From assembly GCA_024181965.1 (NCBI GenBank), contig BQXS01012454.1, forward strand, positions 1-31,591: a stretch of DNA of 31,591 nt, read 5' to 3'. The stretch is from Aduncisulcus paluster (taxonomy: Eukaryota > Fornicata). A program made the translations under genes and the position numbers. The notes beneath the pieces were generated by a model. That model had not been told where the DNA came from. It saw only the letters and a program-made list of their open reading frames with translations, and did no database searches. This document shows, one piece after another, positions 9,140 through 18,956 of the stretch; the first letter of the stretch is position 1; each line of letters begins with the position of its first letter.

Positions 9140-12100
9140 ATGGCTGAGAAAATTATCGGTCACACCCTTCAAAAAGATCTACCATGCAATGTAAAAATCG
9201 AGAACATCTTTCAATATAGCCAAAAAAACATTGTACAGGCGCCAAAGCTCTCTACGCTCAATCTCCAGTGTTTGAGAAGGAGTGGAAAAATGCTTGCCAT
9301 TTATAAAGCATTTAGAAGAGATGTTAAGGCGATTGAAGACACAACCACTGTTTGGAAGAAAGGCTTTTATCATATCTTTCGTCAATTGAGAACTTCCCTT
9401 AAACAGGTCCAAGATTCAGCTATTTCAGTCGTAGATCCATCTGCCCAACCTGATCAAGAGGCTCAAAGTGATGAAATCCGTAACAAGGAAGCCATGCTAC
9501 GTCAATCCTACAAAGCTTCTCTAATTGAAGCCAAGGAGCTGTACAGTTCAATTATTGTGAACATTATCACAGGATGTGGAATGCTTAAGAAGCGCGGTGG
9601 TGGTGTATCTCCCGATAGCTCGTCCCCTCAGTTTACAATTCTAAAACGCCCACCAATTCCGTCTTCAAGGTTAAATTTATTAATTCGACTTCTATGCACA
9701 TGTTTTGTGTGGTATGGAGATATTTATAGGTATGCTGAGAAGCATTCTATTGATATTTCATCATCATCTCCCTATTCAAACCTTCTCCCTACTTCCTCGA
9801 CTCAAATATACGCACTTTCTCTGTATTTGGACCCATCATTTGGTGCAGCATTTAATTCCCTCGCCATATCCGATGCCATTTATTCCACATACCGAAAAAG
9901 AACAGATTCTCTCATGAAGTCAATTATTGGTCGATCCAGAGTCGCTTCTTTCTCATCTCTCCATAAATATAGACCATCTCAACCCCCTTCTTTCCTATTA
10001 TTGCGTAACCATGAGTATTCCAGCCCCCTCTCCTGTCTTGTGAACTCTTTCCTTCATGTTAGGGCCCTCTTAGCCTCTTTTCCTTTCCCTCACTCTTTCC
10101 ACAATCTTACACATACCATGCACGACGCAGCGAAGAAGCTGAGAGATCTCGAGAGACGTGTGAGACTCAAAGCCAAGAGAGCCAAGCTCATTCGTGATAA
10201 AGCCGAAGGAAAACCGCTCAAGAATAAGAAAGCAGCCAAGAAGATGAAAGGAGACAAGAAACCACTCTCCTCTTCTTCTCCATCTTCTTCTCTCTCTTCT
10301 CCATCTCCCATCACACTTGTTCCCTTCATACTTAACCTCTGTGATCTTGAAACGATGCTCCCTAATTCAACTGATTGTTTACCTTCAATGAGTGAGTTCG
10401 ACTCCTTCCCATTGTATTTTGACTCTCTGTTCCCGGATGTTGGCTCTATCACGGTCGATGAGAAGTCAAGAGGAGTTAAACATCGTTTCCCAGGTTCATC
10501 AAAGTATCTACACGGATTAGTTCAGGAAACCTCTTCTTCTCTCTCACTGTCAGCAGAGCAGGAAGAGGAGGAATCCTTGATTCCAATAAGTGCTTGCTCC
10601 TCTTCCTCTTCCTCTTCCTCTTCCTCTTCCTCTTCTTCCTCTTCTTCGCTACACTATTTCAAAGGAATAGCTCTAAAGTATCCTCTTGTGAAAACAATGA
10701 TACCAGCAATTATTTCTTTATCTGTTTATGAGTGTGTTGAGTTTTGTTCCCTTTTATACAATCCCCAGGCAGGAAGAGCAATGTTAGAGTGGATCAACCA
10801 AGAATTCCAACGCTCAAGGGGTATAGAACAGGCCAGATCCACACTGAAAGGCGATCCACAGCTCTCAACAAGTCACACTGGCTATTCTGCGAAAGAAAGA
10901 GATTCTGCGAAAGAAAGAGGGAAAGAAAGAGATAGTGATATCCCATTAACAGCTGTCCCGTCATGTAATCTATTAGCTTTATGCCTTAATAGACCATTCG
11001 GACAGTTCTCACCAATGTTACACCATCTTTCTCTTTCTGTTCTTTTTACTGCAGATATCATCATTCAAGGAGTTGGATTTGAGTCTTTCTCATGGGCTAA
11101 AAATAGATTTCTTTCATTATTGCTTTATAGCGGTCTTTACATGTATTCTAACAGTTGTAGAGATTCCTGTGAGTTGTGGAAAGAACAACAACTCTCCTTA
11201 AACCCAGAGCTTTCTAAAACAATTGATATTGATATTAATGTCGATAGATATTATCCTTTCTCAATATACCACCTTGCAGATCCAACCTTTATCTCCTTCC
11301 TCTTCTCTTCTCTGTATATCGTGTCTGTTCTGCCTTCCTTCTCAACCTCTACGGAATCTCTCCATCTTGCTGTGTCATTCTTTAGCGAATATGTCTCTGT
11401 TCTAAGGGTTATTATAAGTCATATCAACAAGACTCACGTCAAACGTTCCCCTTCAGTTCAAATGTCCCTCCATCATATCTTGAAAGTCGTTGAAACTATC
11501 CTCCGTCCACTTGCTCACTGTTCAATGATATTCACAAGTTCCCTGTGTGGTGCCATACGACGTCTCGACAAGGCCAATCGTGATGCTCTACAGGACATTG
11601 TACTGTTAATGAGGGAGAAGAAGAGGAGAACTGTAGGAACGACATCGTATGCCTCGACTTCCACCAGATCAGAACCCTCATCATCAGCAGCAGCGATAGT
11701 ACCTCCAACAACAACAGTTGTTAGTCACGGTAAGCAGTTTATTGTTGAATCCCATGAAGATGATCCCATTGACCGTGATGATGATACTCTTCACTCCTTG
11801 TCGATATCTGTATCTCAAGGATTCTCAGCCCCCCTTTCTTCTATTCCTATTGATCTCCAGCGTGATTTACTCATTAGTGATGCGCATCCATCGATTATCG
11901 ATCCTTCATTTATTTCACAGGCTTCCTCCACAACTTCCTCTTTAACTTCCATCCCAACTTTGTCATCTCAGGGGTCTACTACTATCACAAAACCTCAGGT
12001 TCAACCCATCAGTGGCACATCCCCTGTGCCTTCCTCTTCCTCTTCCTCTTCCTCTTCCTCTTCTTCCGTGTCCTCTCCCTTCGTGAAGACAACCCCCAGT

Positions 12101-13888
12101 TCTCTTCCTCACGTATCCACTGGTCCTCGTTTCCTTCAGCTTCCTCCCCTTTCCTTATTGTGTTCAGAGTGGAGAATTGTTTGTAAAGCTCCGACAGAAT
12201 CACGAGGAAAAAAATGTAGAGAAATATTACAACAGTGGAACATTAATTGCAAGGAAGAAGGAATCGAGAATCATCATGACATTGACCTTAAACCTGCATC
12301 TGTCTCCTCGGATCGTCCACATCTCCATCCCCACCAAGAAGGAGTTGGTCAGGGACACTATACTGAAGATCAACAGGGAGCAAAGAAGACAACTCCATCT
12401 CAGCAATCTCATCCATCAAAACAATCAAAGCAACGCTCTAAACCATCATTCACATCACTTGACGATGCCATAGAGGCTCTTAAATTGAATGTATCTTCCC
12501 TCGCAGATGTCCATTCCTCCCTTAACTCCCTCCATAAAGTTATATGTGGTGTTTTGTGTGAGTTACGCACCATGACATTGAATGTTTGGGATCAAACCCA
12601 ACGTGAGAAGGAAACAAAAGCCAAGACAAAGTCTTATACTTCCTCCTCTTCTTCTGCTTCAAGTGGAATGCCAACAGAAGATGCCATATTCCCATCAGAA
12701 TTCTCTGATGTCGACCAACTCATTCAGTTCCTGTGTGTTTTGGCTGTGTGTAGTCCAATCCATGGAAGGAGTCAGAATCCTTTTGATAGCGTTGATAAGG
12801 ACCCTGTCATGGCTCGTTTCTCAATACACACGATATTCATTCACTTACTATCATCTCTCTCATCCTTTTGTCTTACACTGGGAGATTTGTCCTCTGATCA
12901 GGACTGCGGGAGGCATAAACGGAGTGTGTATACTATGATACGTCTCTTAGAGGAGAGTAGAGATGGTCTCGATATCTCCACTCCCACCTTAAAGCTCTTC
13001 ACCCATTCTTCCCCTTCCTCGTCGTATGCATCCTTTCCCATGCCGCATCCCATTGAACATATCTTCACCTATGCTCTTTCATCCTTATGGGAGTTATATC
13101 TTATGAGTGATTTCTTGATGGAATGGTGTGGAGTCCTTGAGTTGGACACCTCAGATATATTGAAGAAGACATTCAAGACTTCTGCCGCCTCTCAGACATG
13201 TCGTTCTCTACTCTCCTCTACTTCTGCCTCTGCTTCTATCTCTCTCGCTTCAGGTGTTGAGCATGATGATCAAACCAAACAACAACAACAAGAGGGAGAG
13301 GAAGAAGAGGAAGAAGATGAAGAAGAGGAGGAAGAGGAAGAGGAGAGAGATATTCATTCAACTTTTAACCCATATACTCATGACATGGCCCATTCTTCTT
13401 CTGCAATCATCAGTCACCAACATGGTCAAGGAATGTCAATAATGGAGCATCAGGGCAGTCTGTTGTCTTTCAAGGATCAATTTAAGATGGGATCTTACTT
13501 TGAGTTTAGCGGACTGGGCTATCGTCATGTCGGCCAGTTCCTCTTGCCTGTCCCATTCAAGGGGATAAAGGCAAGACAAGAATGCGAGAAGGTTGGTCGT
13601 TTCGATGAGGGTCGAATTAAAGTGTGGTATGATATGCATGTGATGTGGCAAGGGAAAAAGAAGCTTGCCAGAGAAAACGATGAACAAAATCGGATTATTG
13701 ACAGAAGATTGAATGGAATGGCTTCAAAGTTGTATGATAAGATGTCCGATGAAATCGATTCATTGAGCGTTATTGTTGAAAGAATTGAAAGCACAAGACA
13801 AAAGAAACATTATCAAAAGAAGAAATATGGGAAGAAAAAGACTCATCATTATGAAGGAAAAAAGAAAACACATGAAAAGAAGAAATGA
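9140..13888 (+). CDS. EST1/SMG7-like protein with 14-3-3-like/TPR region
   Basis: A 1582-residue protein starting at ATG 9140; the codons upstream are open but have no ATG. The N-terminal region matches the EST1/SMG5-SMG7 layout. There is a WYGDIYRYAE motif near residue 190 (compare the family LGDLxRYR), ALSLYLDPSFGAAFNSLA near 225 (the family A-x-x-L-x-P-x-x-G-x-x-x-N-x-LA), and RALLASFPFPHSFHNL near 310 (the family RSLAxxxPFxxAxxNL). Such proteins bind phosphorylated UPF1 in nonsense-mediated decay or act at telomeres. A short conserved-looking block near 1450 (GSYFEFSGLGYRHVGQF) may match the segment after the helical domain in SMG5/7. No C-terminal PIN nuclease is seen, so SMG7-like is more likely than SMG6. 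The middle is divergent, with poly-Ser tracts and an acidic run near 1385-1405, and the C-terminus is Lys-rich. Stop is TGA. Confidence 0.7.
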   Translation: MAEKIIGHTLQKDLPCNVKIENIFQYSQKNIVQAPKLSTLNLQCLRRSGKMLAIYKAFRRDVKAIEDTTTVWKKGFYHIFRQLRTSLKQVQDSAISVVDPSAQPDQEAQSDEIRNKEAMLRQSYKASLIEAKELYSSIIVNIITGCGMLKKRGGGVSPDSSSPQFTILKRPPIPSSRLNLLIRLLCTCFVWYGDIYRYAEKHSIDISSSSPYSNLLPTSSTQIYALSLYLDPSFGAAFNSLAISDAIYSTYRKRTDSLMKSIIGRSRVASFSSLHKYRPSQPPSFLLLRNHEYSSPLSCLVNSFLHVRALLASFPFPHSFHNLTHTMHDAAKKLRDLERRVRLKAKRAKLIRDKAEGKPLKNKKAAKKMKGDKKPLSSSSPSSSLSSPSPITLVPFILNLCDLETMLPNSTDCLPSMSEFDSFPLYFDSLFPDVGSITVDEKSRGVKHRFPGSSKYLHGLVQETSSSLSLSAEQEEEESLIPISACSSSSSSSSSSSSSSSSSLHYFKGIALKYPLVKTMIPAIISLSVYECVEFCSLLYNPQAGRAMLEWINQEFQRSRGIEQARSTLKGDPQLSTSHTGYSAKERDSAKERGKERDSDIPLTAVPSCNLLALCLNRPFGQFSPMLHHLSLSVLFTADIIIQGVGFESFSWAKNRFLSLLLYSGLYMYSNSCRDSCELWKEQQLSLNPELSKTIDIDINVDRYYPFSIYHLADPTFISFLFSSLYIVSVLPSFSTSTESLHLAVSFFSEYVSVLRVIISHINKTHVKRSPSVQMSLHHILKVVETILRPLAHCSMIFTSSLCGAIRRLDKANRDALQDIVLLMREKKRRTVGTTSYASTSTRSEPSSSAAAIVPPTTTVVSHGKQFIVESHEDDPIDRDDDTLHSLSISVSQGFSAPLSSIPIDLQRDLLISDAHPSIIDPSFISQASSTTSSLTSIPTLSSQGSTTITKPQVQPISGTSPVPSSSSSSSSSSSSVSSPFVKTTPSSLPHVSTGPRFLQLPPLSLLCSEWRIVCKAPTESRGKKCREILQQWNINCKEEGIENHHDIDLKPASVSSDRPHLHPHQEGVGQGHYTEDQQGAKKTTPSQQSHPSKQSKQRSKPSFTSLDDAIEALKLNVSSLADVHSSLNSLHKVICGVLCELRTMTLNVWDQTQREKETKAKTKSYTSSSSSASSGMPTEDAIFPSEFSDVDQLIQFLCVLAVCSPIHGRSQNPFDSVDKDPVMARFSIHTIFIHLLSSLSSFCLTLGDLSSDQDCGRHKRSVYTMIRLLEESRDGLDISTPTLKLFTHSSPSSSYASFPMPHPIEHIFTYALSSLWELYLMSDFLMEWCGVLELDTSDILKKTFKTSAASQTCRSLLSSTSASASISLASGVEHDDQTKQQQQEGEEEEEEDEEEEEEEEERDIHSTFNPYTHDMAHSSSAIISHQHGQGMSIMEHQGSLLSFKDQFKMGSYFEFSGLGYRHVGQFLLPVPFKGIKARQECEKVGRFDEGRIKVWYDMHVMWQGKKKLARENDEQNRIIDRRLNGMASKLYDKMSDEIDSLSVIVERIESTRQKKHYQKKKYGKKKTHHYEGKKKTHEKKK

Positions 13889-14698
13889 ATGAATTTCTTT
13901 TTATTATTATTATTTTAATTCCAAAAATACTTAAACAAAGATCATATTCATATAATGTGTTATATTGCGCATATTCTTTGTTCTATTTTTAGACAGATGT
14001 TCTATTTTTAGACCGAAAATGAGAACAATATCAGAAAAAGTCTCCTAAAAAAAACCAAGGTCTCAAATTCCAAGTCTCCAGTCAGAAAGAGAAAAAAATC
14101 TCAGCAAATATTCAATTAGAATAATATAATATGAATAATTCTGTCAATTATAAATCGAAATTTGTTTATTCCAAAGAAAAAAACTAATATAAATTTTTAA
14201 ACAATTTTAATTTCCCAACATTTTTTCTTGGCGAACATTTTTTCATATTCTATCTTTTCTAACGTTAATGATTCATAATAATTTGAATTTCTAATTTCAC
14301 TATTAAACCTTAATCAAAACATTTTAAAGGTTAAAAATATCAATAAATGTATATCCATTAAAGAAAATCAAGGAAAGGAAATTGATTTAATGTTTACGAA
14401 AATAATAATAAAAGATTTTTTTAGAAAGAATTTGAATTGAAGTGAGAAGAATGAAGAGAGAATGAAGTCGAAATACAAAGCCATCAAGAGAGACAGACAG
14501 AAAGATCGAACGAATTGGATAATAATGAAAAAGATAAATGTTTCAATTTATCAAGCGATCGAATATAAGTAAATAAGAATTAATTATTATCACGATTTTA
14601 CGATATTATTATTGTTATTTTCTATCATGCTCATATTATATTACAATAACATGAATATATAAAACAAAAGGAATATATTACCAATCTCATCATCTCTG
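13889..14698. other. Convergent intergenic region, A+T-rich
   Basis: This interval lies between the 3' ends of two convergent genes. There is a 16-bp direct repeat (TGTTCTATTTTTAGAC) at 13979-13994 and 13998-14013, followed by several AAGTCTC/AGGTCTC strings around 14035-14090. The rest is A+T-rich, with no coding or RNA gene that I can support. Confidence 0.5.
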
Positions 14699-17249
14699 TC
14701 ATCTCATATCCCATCCTTCCAGCCCTTCGAGTCCCTCTAACCCTTCCATTCCCTCCATTCCCTCCATTCCAAGATCACCCATCTCACCCATCTCAGCACG
14801 CATAGCATGTTGTAGCTCTGGAGCTTCAATATGACACTCATCATTGTGGTGTCCTTCCTCTTCCTCGTCCTTTCCATGGTCGTAGGCCTGTTCAAAGGAG
14901 CCAACGGAGGAAGAAGGAGAGAAAGGCACATTAAAGGAGTGCATTGGGGCGTGATGAGGCGGGAGAGGATGATGATGTACCCAGCTTAACGTCTGCTCCA
15001 TAGTTCTTCCATCTCCACTATCACCGTACTGCCCTGGAACAGACCCAGAGGGAGTTCCACTGCCAACAACTCCATGTATCCCATGATGGTGCATTGTTCC
15101 ATCGAGAAGGCCCTTGTGGTGGACAGGATGAGGCATCGTTAGGGTGCCCAGGGAGTTGATATGAGAAGGAGAAGGAGAAGGGGATGAAGAAGAAGGGAGA
15201 GCGTGCATGTGTGGATGTGGGAGAGTTGCATGGGGTGTCATCATAGAGTCTCCGCAGGATCTGAATGAGTCCACAATATCAGGTAAATGGGAGGAAGAAG
15301 GGTTTGCAGAAGACACTACACTATCTGGACCAGCACTTATACTTGGATAAGGAACAGATGGAGACCCAGTTCTTGAAGGATGGGAAGAATGTAACATCTG
15401 AGGAGCAACTTCATCCTCTGTCTTGACATCACTCATGTGAGAGGACATGTGAGAGGACATGTCAGAGTATGCTTCATGGGGCTTGGGAAGGGCAGGATGT
15501 CCACCATAGCCAAAGTCTGCGGGGAGAGAAGGATATGGCAACACAGAGGGAGGTTCATGCTGTTGTTTCTTGTCCCTCAACAGAGCAGAAGCAACCTTGG
15601 CAGCAGCAGTGGCAGCAGCGACAGTGGCTTTCTTGTTCTCTTGGCTTGAAGGATTGGACATCTGATGGCTGAGGAAATGTCTTGATATATCGTGGGGAAT
15701 GGATCCACCAAATCCTTGATGATCAAGACCTGGCAGCAAATGCATTGAATGTACAGAACCTCCAATAGAGGAACCGTCAACACCTTTCTTGTCCATACCA
15801 TCCATCTCCATCTTCATATCATGACCTTGAACGTAAACACCCATCCGAGGAATAAATCCACCAGAGGAGAGTCGGAGAGTTTTGGACCCATATCATTTCT
15901 NNNNNNNNNNNNNNNNNNNNATCGTGGGGAATGGATCCACCAAATCCTTGATGATCAAGACCTGGCAGCAAATGCATTGAATGTACAGAACCTCCAATAG
16001 AGGAACCGTCAACACCTTTCTTGTCCATACCATCCATCTCCATCTTCATATCATGACCTTGAACGTAAACACCCATCCGAGGAATAAATCCACCCAGCCC
16101 TTTCTTATCGCCATTCCCGCTCTTCATCTTATCCTTGGCATCATTAACCCAGGCCTCCATTTTGACAACATCTTGCTCCTTTAGCTTGGAGAGCAGAGTG
16201 CGCACACTTTCACACATCTCATCCTGAACAACAATGTTTGTACCGTGAGCTTCACCGATTTTAAGAAGATAAACACGAACTATTTCAACATTATCGGGAT
16301 GAGTGGCACATGCAGCGGCTACACGAAAGACCTCAGTGAGTCGACTCCCTCTGAGAGGACCACGAGCCCGAATATTCTTATTAATATGCTTGAGAACATC
16401 ATCTGCCAAGTCAACATGACAAACATCACAGACAAGACGCCGGACCCATTTCCACTCGGCAGCAGAGATCCTTTGTCTTGGCTGAGGATGCCACATAATA
16501 AAGCAGACGTATAAAACGAAATAAACACATGTGTGTCTCAATAGTTGGCAGATTCCACGAGCTTGAATCCTTGCAGGCTCCTCGGAAACGATTGAAGGAG
16601 ATGGCAAGGGTTGACTCATGACAGTCGAATGGATCATTCCGGGTTCTATAGCTCCCACTGATCCTCCAGAAGCGGGATGGACTGAAGTGGAATGAGCAGT
16701 CGAAGAGTGCATAGACATAGAATCATGAGAAGGAGAATCATGATGAGAAGAGAGTGGAGTCTGAATTAGAGTAGGATCAGAGTGAGAAAACGAATCAGAA
16801 TGACTGGATTGATGCGGGTGACCCGAAACAGAAGGATAAGGACCATATGAAGAAGGATAATATTGATCATATCCACCATATGCCCGATCATATCTTTTGC
16901 CTTCATCTTTGTGTTTAATACTCCCTTTTCCAGCTAAAACGGCAACAGCAGCATTAGCAGCATCGACAGTTTTTTCTAAATCTCTCCTAGAGTGATGTTT
17001 CATAGGCAACGTCATAATCGGACGAGAATGAGGTTGAACTAAAGCTATTTCCCGAGATCTTTTATCTTTAAGACTTTTTGAACCAGATTTACCGAAATCT
17101 CCCTTGTTTCCTTTCGAAATACCTTTTATATCATCAGACTTTTTAACTCGCCCTCGAACAGACTTTGACACCTCCAGAATGAAAGATCTAGAAGTAAAAC
17201 AGAATGGACACGAAGTAGGTCCACGATGGGAACGTGTCTGTCGATCCAT
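14699..17249 (-). CDS. Low-complexity protein with possible TFIIB/cyclin-like core (interrupted by gap and duplication)
   Basis: The start is ATG at 17247-17249 and the stop TGA at 14699-14701. The N-terminus holds a lone CPFC followed by a basic region, then Ser/His/Pro-rich sequence. A folded core spans roughly residues 255-370 (RISAAEWKWVRRLVCDVCHVD, later PLRGSRLTEVFRVAAACATHP). Its helices and the LRGxxxxEVxxAAAC-type signature resemble a TFIIB/BRF cyclin repeat. Only one repeat and no full zinc ribbon are visible, so the call is tentative. The C-terminal half is rich in His, Ser, Pro, Met and Gly, ending in MEGLEG repeats. The frame is broken by the run of N and a flanking duplicated 174 bp. 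The excess is 232 bp in all; without it the gene would be 2319 bp, exactly 773 codons, so the gene itself is probably intact. Confidence 0.6.
15689..15862. repeat. Duplicated 174-bp segment flanking the gap, copy A
   Basis: Matches 15921-16094 base for base as far as I can read, at an offset of 232 bp, and lies inside the coding region of the gene at 14699-17249. It looks like two contig ends that overlap but were scaffolded rather than merged. Confidence 0.85.
15863..15900. repeat. 38-bp fragment identical to kinase gene 3446-3483
   Basis: Thirty-eight bases, beginning AGAGGAGAGTCGG and ending CATATCATTTCT, are identical to 3446-3483 in the kinase gene; the first 29 also occur at 2172-2200. 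Here they follow copy A directly and abut the run of N. They disrupt the reading frame and have no place in this gene. A chimeric contig end is the simplest explanation. Confidence 0.85.
15901..15920. other. Assembly gap (20 N)
   Basis: A run of 20 unknown bases, bounded on the left by the foreign 38-bp kinase fragment and on the right by copy B of the duplicated segment. Confidence 1.
15921..16094. repeat. Duplicated 174-bp segment flanking the gap, copy B
   Basis: Second copy of 15689-15862. It is continuous with the upstream (N-terminal) coding sequence of the gene at 14699-17249, whereas copy A is continuous with the C-terminal part. That is the expected signature of overlapping contig ends. 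Confidence 0.85.
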
Positions 17250-17717
17250 TGTTGTCTTAACAAACAAAAGAAGGTAAATTAAGTATCATATAAAGATATT
17301 TTACGCTTTACATGTAAAATTGGTAATTACCCAATATTATTAAGTTCAATTCGGCAAATAAATGAATTTTATTCTCAACCAATAAGGATTTTCTCAATTC
17401 TGTTTCTCAGGAGCCAACCAGATTATAAAGATAAATTCCAAAGGATAAAATAAGTTGAATATACCTATTTCATATCGTTAATACGGTCTTTTACCCCTAA
17501 TATTCAATTAACTTTACTTTATGCTAGACGCTGCAATGAGGGGAATATTCTAAAATAGATGACAAATTATTCAAATTCATGTATGAATAAGAAGAAATAT
17601 CCAGGTTTTAAACAAATATATATTTTATTTTGAAATTATCTCGTGAACCAAAAATAGACATTGGAGAAACAATCAATCATTCTTCCTTTTGGTCCTGATT
17701 TAGTGATAGATTTTAGT
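17250..17717. promoter_or_regulatory. Divergent promoter region between the TFIIB-like gene and RPL4
   Basis: A 468-bp A+T-rich spacer between two divergently transcribed genes, so it should contain both promoters. CCAAAAATAGACA at 17648-17660 sits 57 nt before the RPL4 ATG. A GTATGA at 17581 and a TTTTAG ending one base before the ATG (17716) could bound a 136-bp 5' UTR intron. If so, the CAAAATAGA-like motif would be intronic, so the two readings conflict. Confidence 0.4.
17648..17660 (+). promoter_or_regulatory. Candidate CAAAATAGA-like upstream element
   Basis: CCAAAAATAGACA upstream of RPL4, in the same orientation as the gene. It matches the string at 20126-20140 except for one extra A. 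Function is inferred only from recurrence and position. Confidence 0.25.
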
Positions 17718-18752
17718 ATGAGCCGTCCTACCGTCCAAGTTTACAACCAAGCTGGTAAAGTTGTTGCCGAGACTACCCTCCCCGCTGTTTTCTCCGCTCC
17801 CATCCGTGCCGATATCGTTCAGTTCACCCACACCCAATTGGCCAAGAACCACCGTCAACCTTACGGTGTTTCCCCTCAAGCTGGTGAGCAGACTTCTGCT
17901 GAATCCTGGGGTCCTGGTCGTGCTGTTGCCCGTGTTCCCCGTGTTAAGGCTCACGGTACCGGTGCCGCTGGTTCTGCTGCTTTCGCTAACTTCGCCCGTG
18001 GTGGTCGTATGTTTGCCCCTAATCAGACCCTTAGAAGATGGAACAGGAAGGTCAACCTTAACGTTCGTCGTTACGCTGTTGTCAGTGCTGTTGCTGCTTC
18101 CAGATGCCCTGCTTTAGTTCAAGCTAGAGGTCACCAGATCAAGCAAGTTAAGGAGATCCCTTGTGTTGTTGACAGCTCTGTTGAGACCATGACCAAGGTT
18201 GCTGACGCCATCAGACTCCTCAAGAGAATCGGTGCCTATGCTGATGTTGAGCGTGTTGAAGAGTCCAAGAAGATCCGTGCTGGTCGTGGAACTATGCGTG
18301 GTCGTAAGTACAAGCAGGCTGTTGGACCCATGATCGTCTACAGCGAGGACAAGGGTTGTGTTCGTGCTTTCAGAAACCTTCCTGGTGTTGATGTCACTTC
18401 TGTTGAGCGTCTTAACCTCCTCCGTCTTGCTCCTGGAGGTCACCTTGGTCGTTTCATCATCTGGACCCAATCTGCTTTTGACCGTCTTGACGAGATCTTC
18501 GGAACTCGTACTGAGGCCTCTAAGCAGAAGAATGGCTACCGTCTTCCCTCTAGAATTACTGAGAAGTTAGGTTTCACTCGTGTTCTCCAAGCTGAATCCG
18601 TTGCCTCTGTTCTCCGTAGCACTAAGCCCACTAAGGTCATCTACGGTAAGCGTAAGAACCCCCTTGTTAACAAGACTCTTATGCACCGTATCAACCCTTA
18701 CTACAAGACTCACCTCAAGCAATCTCGCCCTGTTGCCACCAAGGCCGAGTAA
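17718..18752 (+). CDS. RPL4: Large-subunit ribosomal protein uL4 (RPL4)
   Basis: A 344-residue cytosolic large-subunit protein of the eukaryotic L4 family. It starts as MSRPTVQVYN, matching the usual MSRPxVxVY N-terminus; this is why I place the start at 17718 and not at upstream in-frame codons. Family hallmarks are PAVFSAPIRADIV, GVSPQAGEQTSAESWGPGRAVARVPRV, the GGRMFAP loop that lines the exit tunnel, LNLLRLAPGGHLGRFIIWT, and KNPLVNKTLMHRINPYYK near the C-terminus. The usual long C-terminal extension is short here. Codon use is strongly biased (CGT, GGT, CTT, GCT) and G+C is higher than in neighbouring genes, as expected for high expression. An AATAAA at 18817-18822, about 65 nt past the TAA stop, is a likely polyadenylation signal. 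Confidence 0.97.
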   Translation: MSRPTVQVYNQAGKVVAETTLPAVFSAPIRADIVQFTHTQLAKNHRQPYGVSPQAGEQTSAESWGPGRAVARVPRVKAHGTGAAGSAAFANFARGGRMFAPNQTLRRWNRKVNLNVRRYAVVSAVAASRCPALVQARGHQIKQVKEIPCVVDSSVETMTKVADAIRLLKRIGAYADVERVEESKKIRAGRGTMRGRKYKQAVGPMIVYSEDKGCVRAFRNLPGVDVTSVERLNLLRLAPGGHLGRFIIWTQSAFDRLDEIFGTRTEASKQKNGYRLPSRITEKLGFTRVLQAESVASVLRSTKPTKVIYGKRKNPLVNKTLMHRINPYYKTHLKQSRPVATKAE

Positions 18753-18956
18753 GTTTGTTGATTGAGCTTTGATGATGGTATTTTGAATTTATGATTATGA
18801 AGGCTAATCTTTCGAGAATAAAAGATATTTCATCATATTTTTGGCCAAATTTATTTTTATAAGACTCCTAATTTTACCCATCAAATAAAATTGATTCCAG
18901 CCAAAATCTGAAATTGGTTTTGTCGTTTAATTCGAATAAGCCGCGGGCAAATTAGC

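Noticed and set aside
17700-18470. Two antisense open frames within RPL4
   Set aside because: They are a by-product of the strong codon bias in a ribosomal-protein gene; their Ser/Thr-rich translations have no recognisable content.
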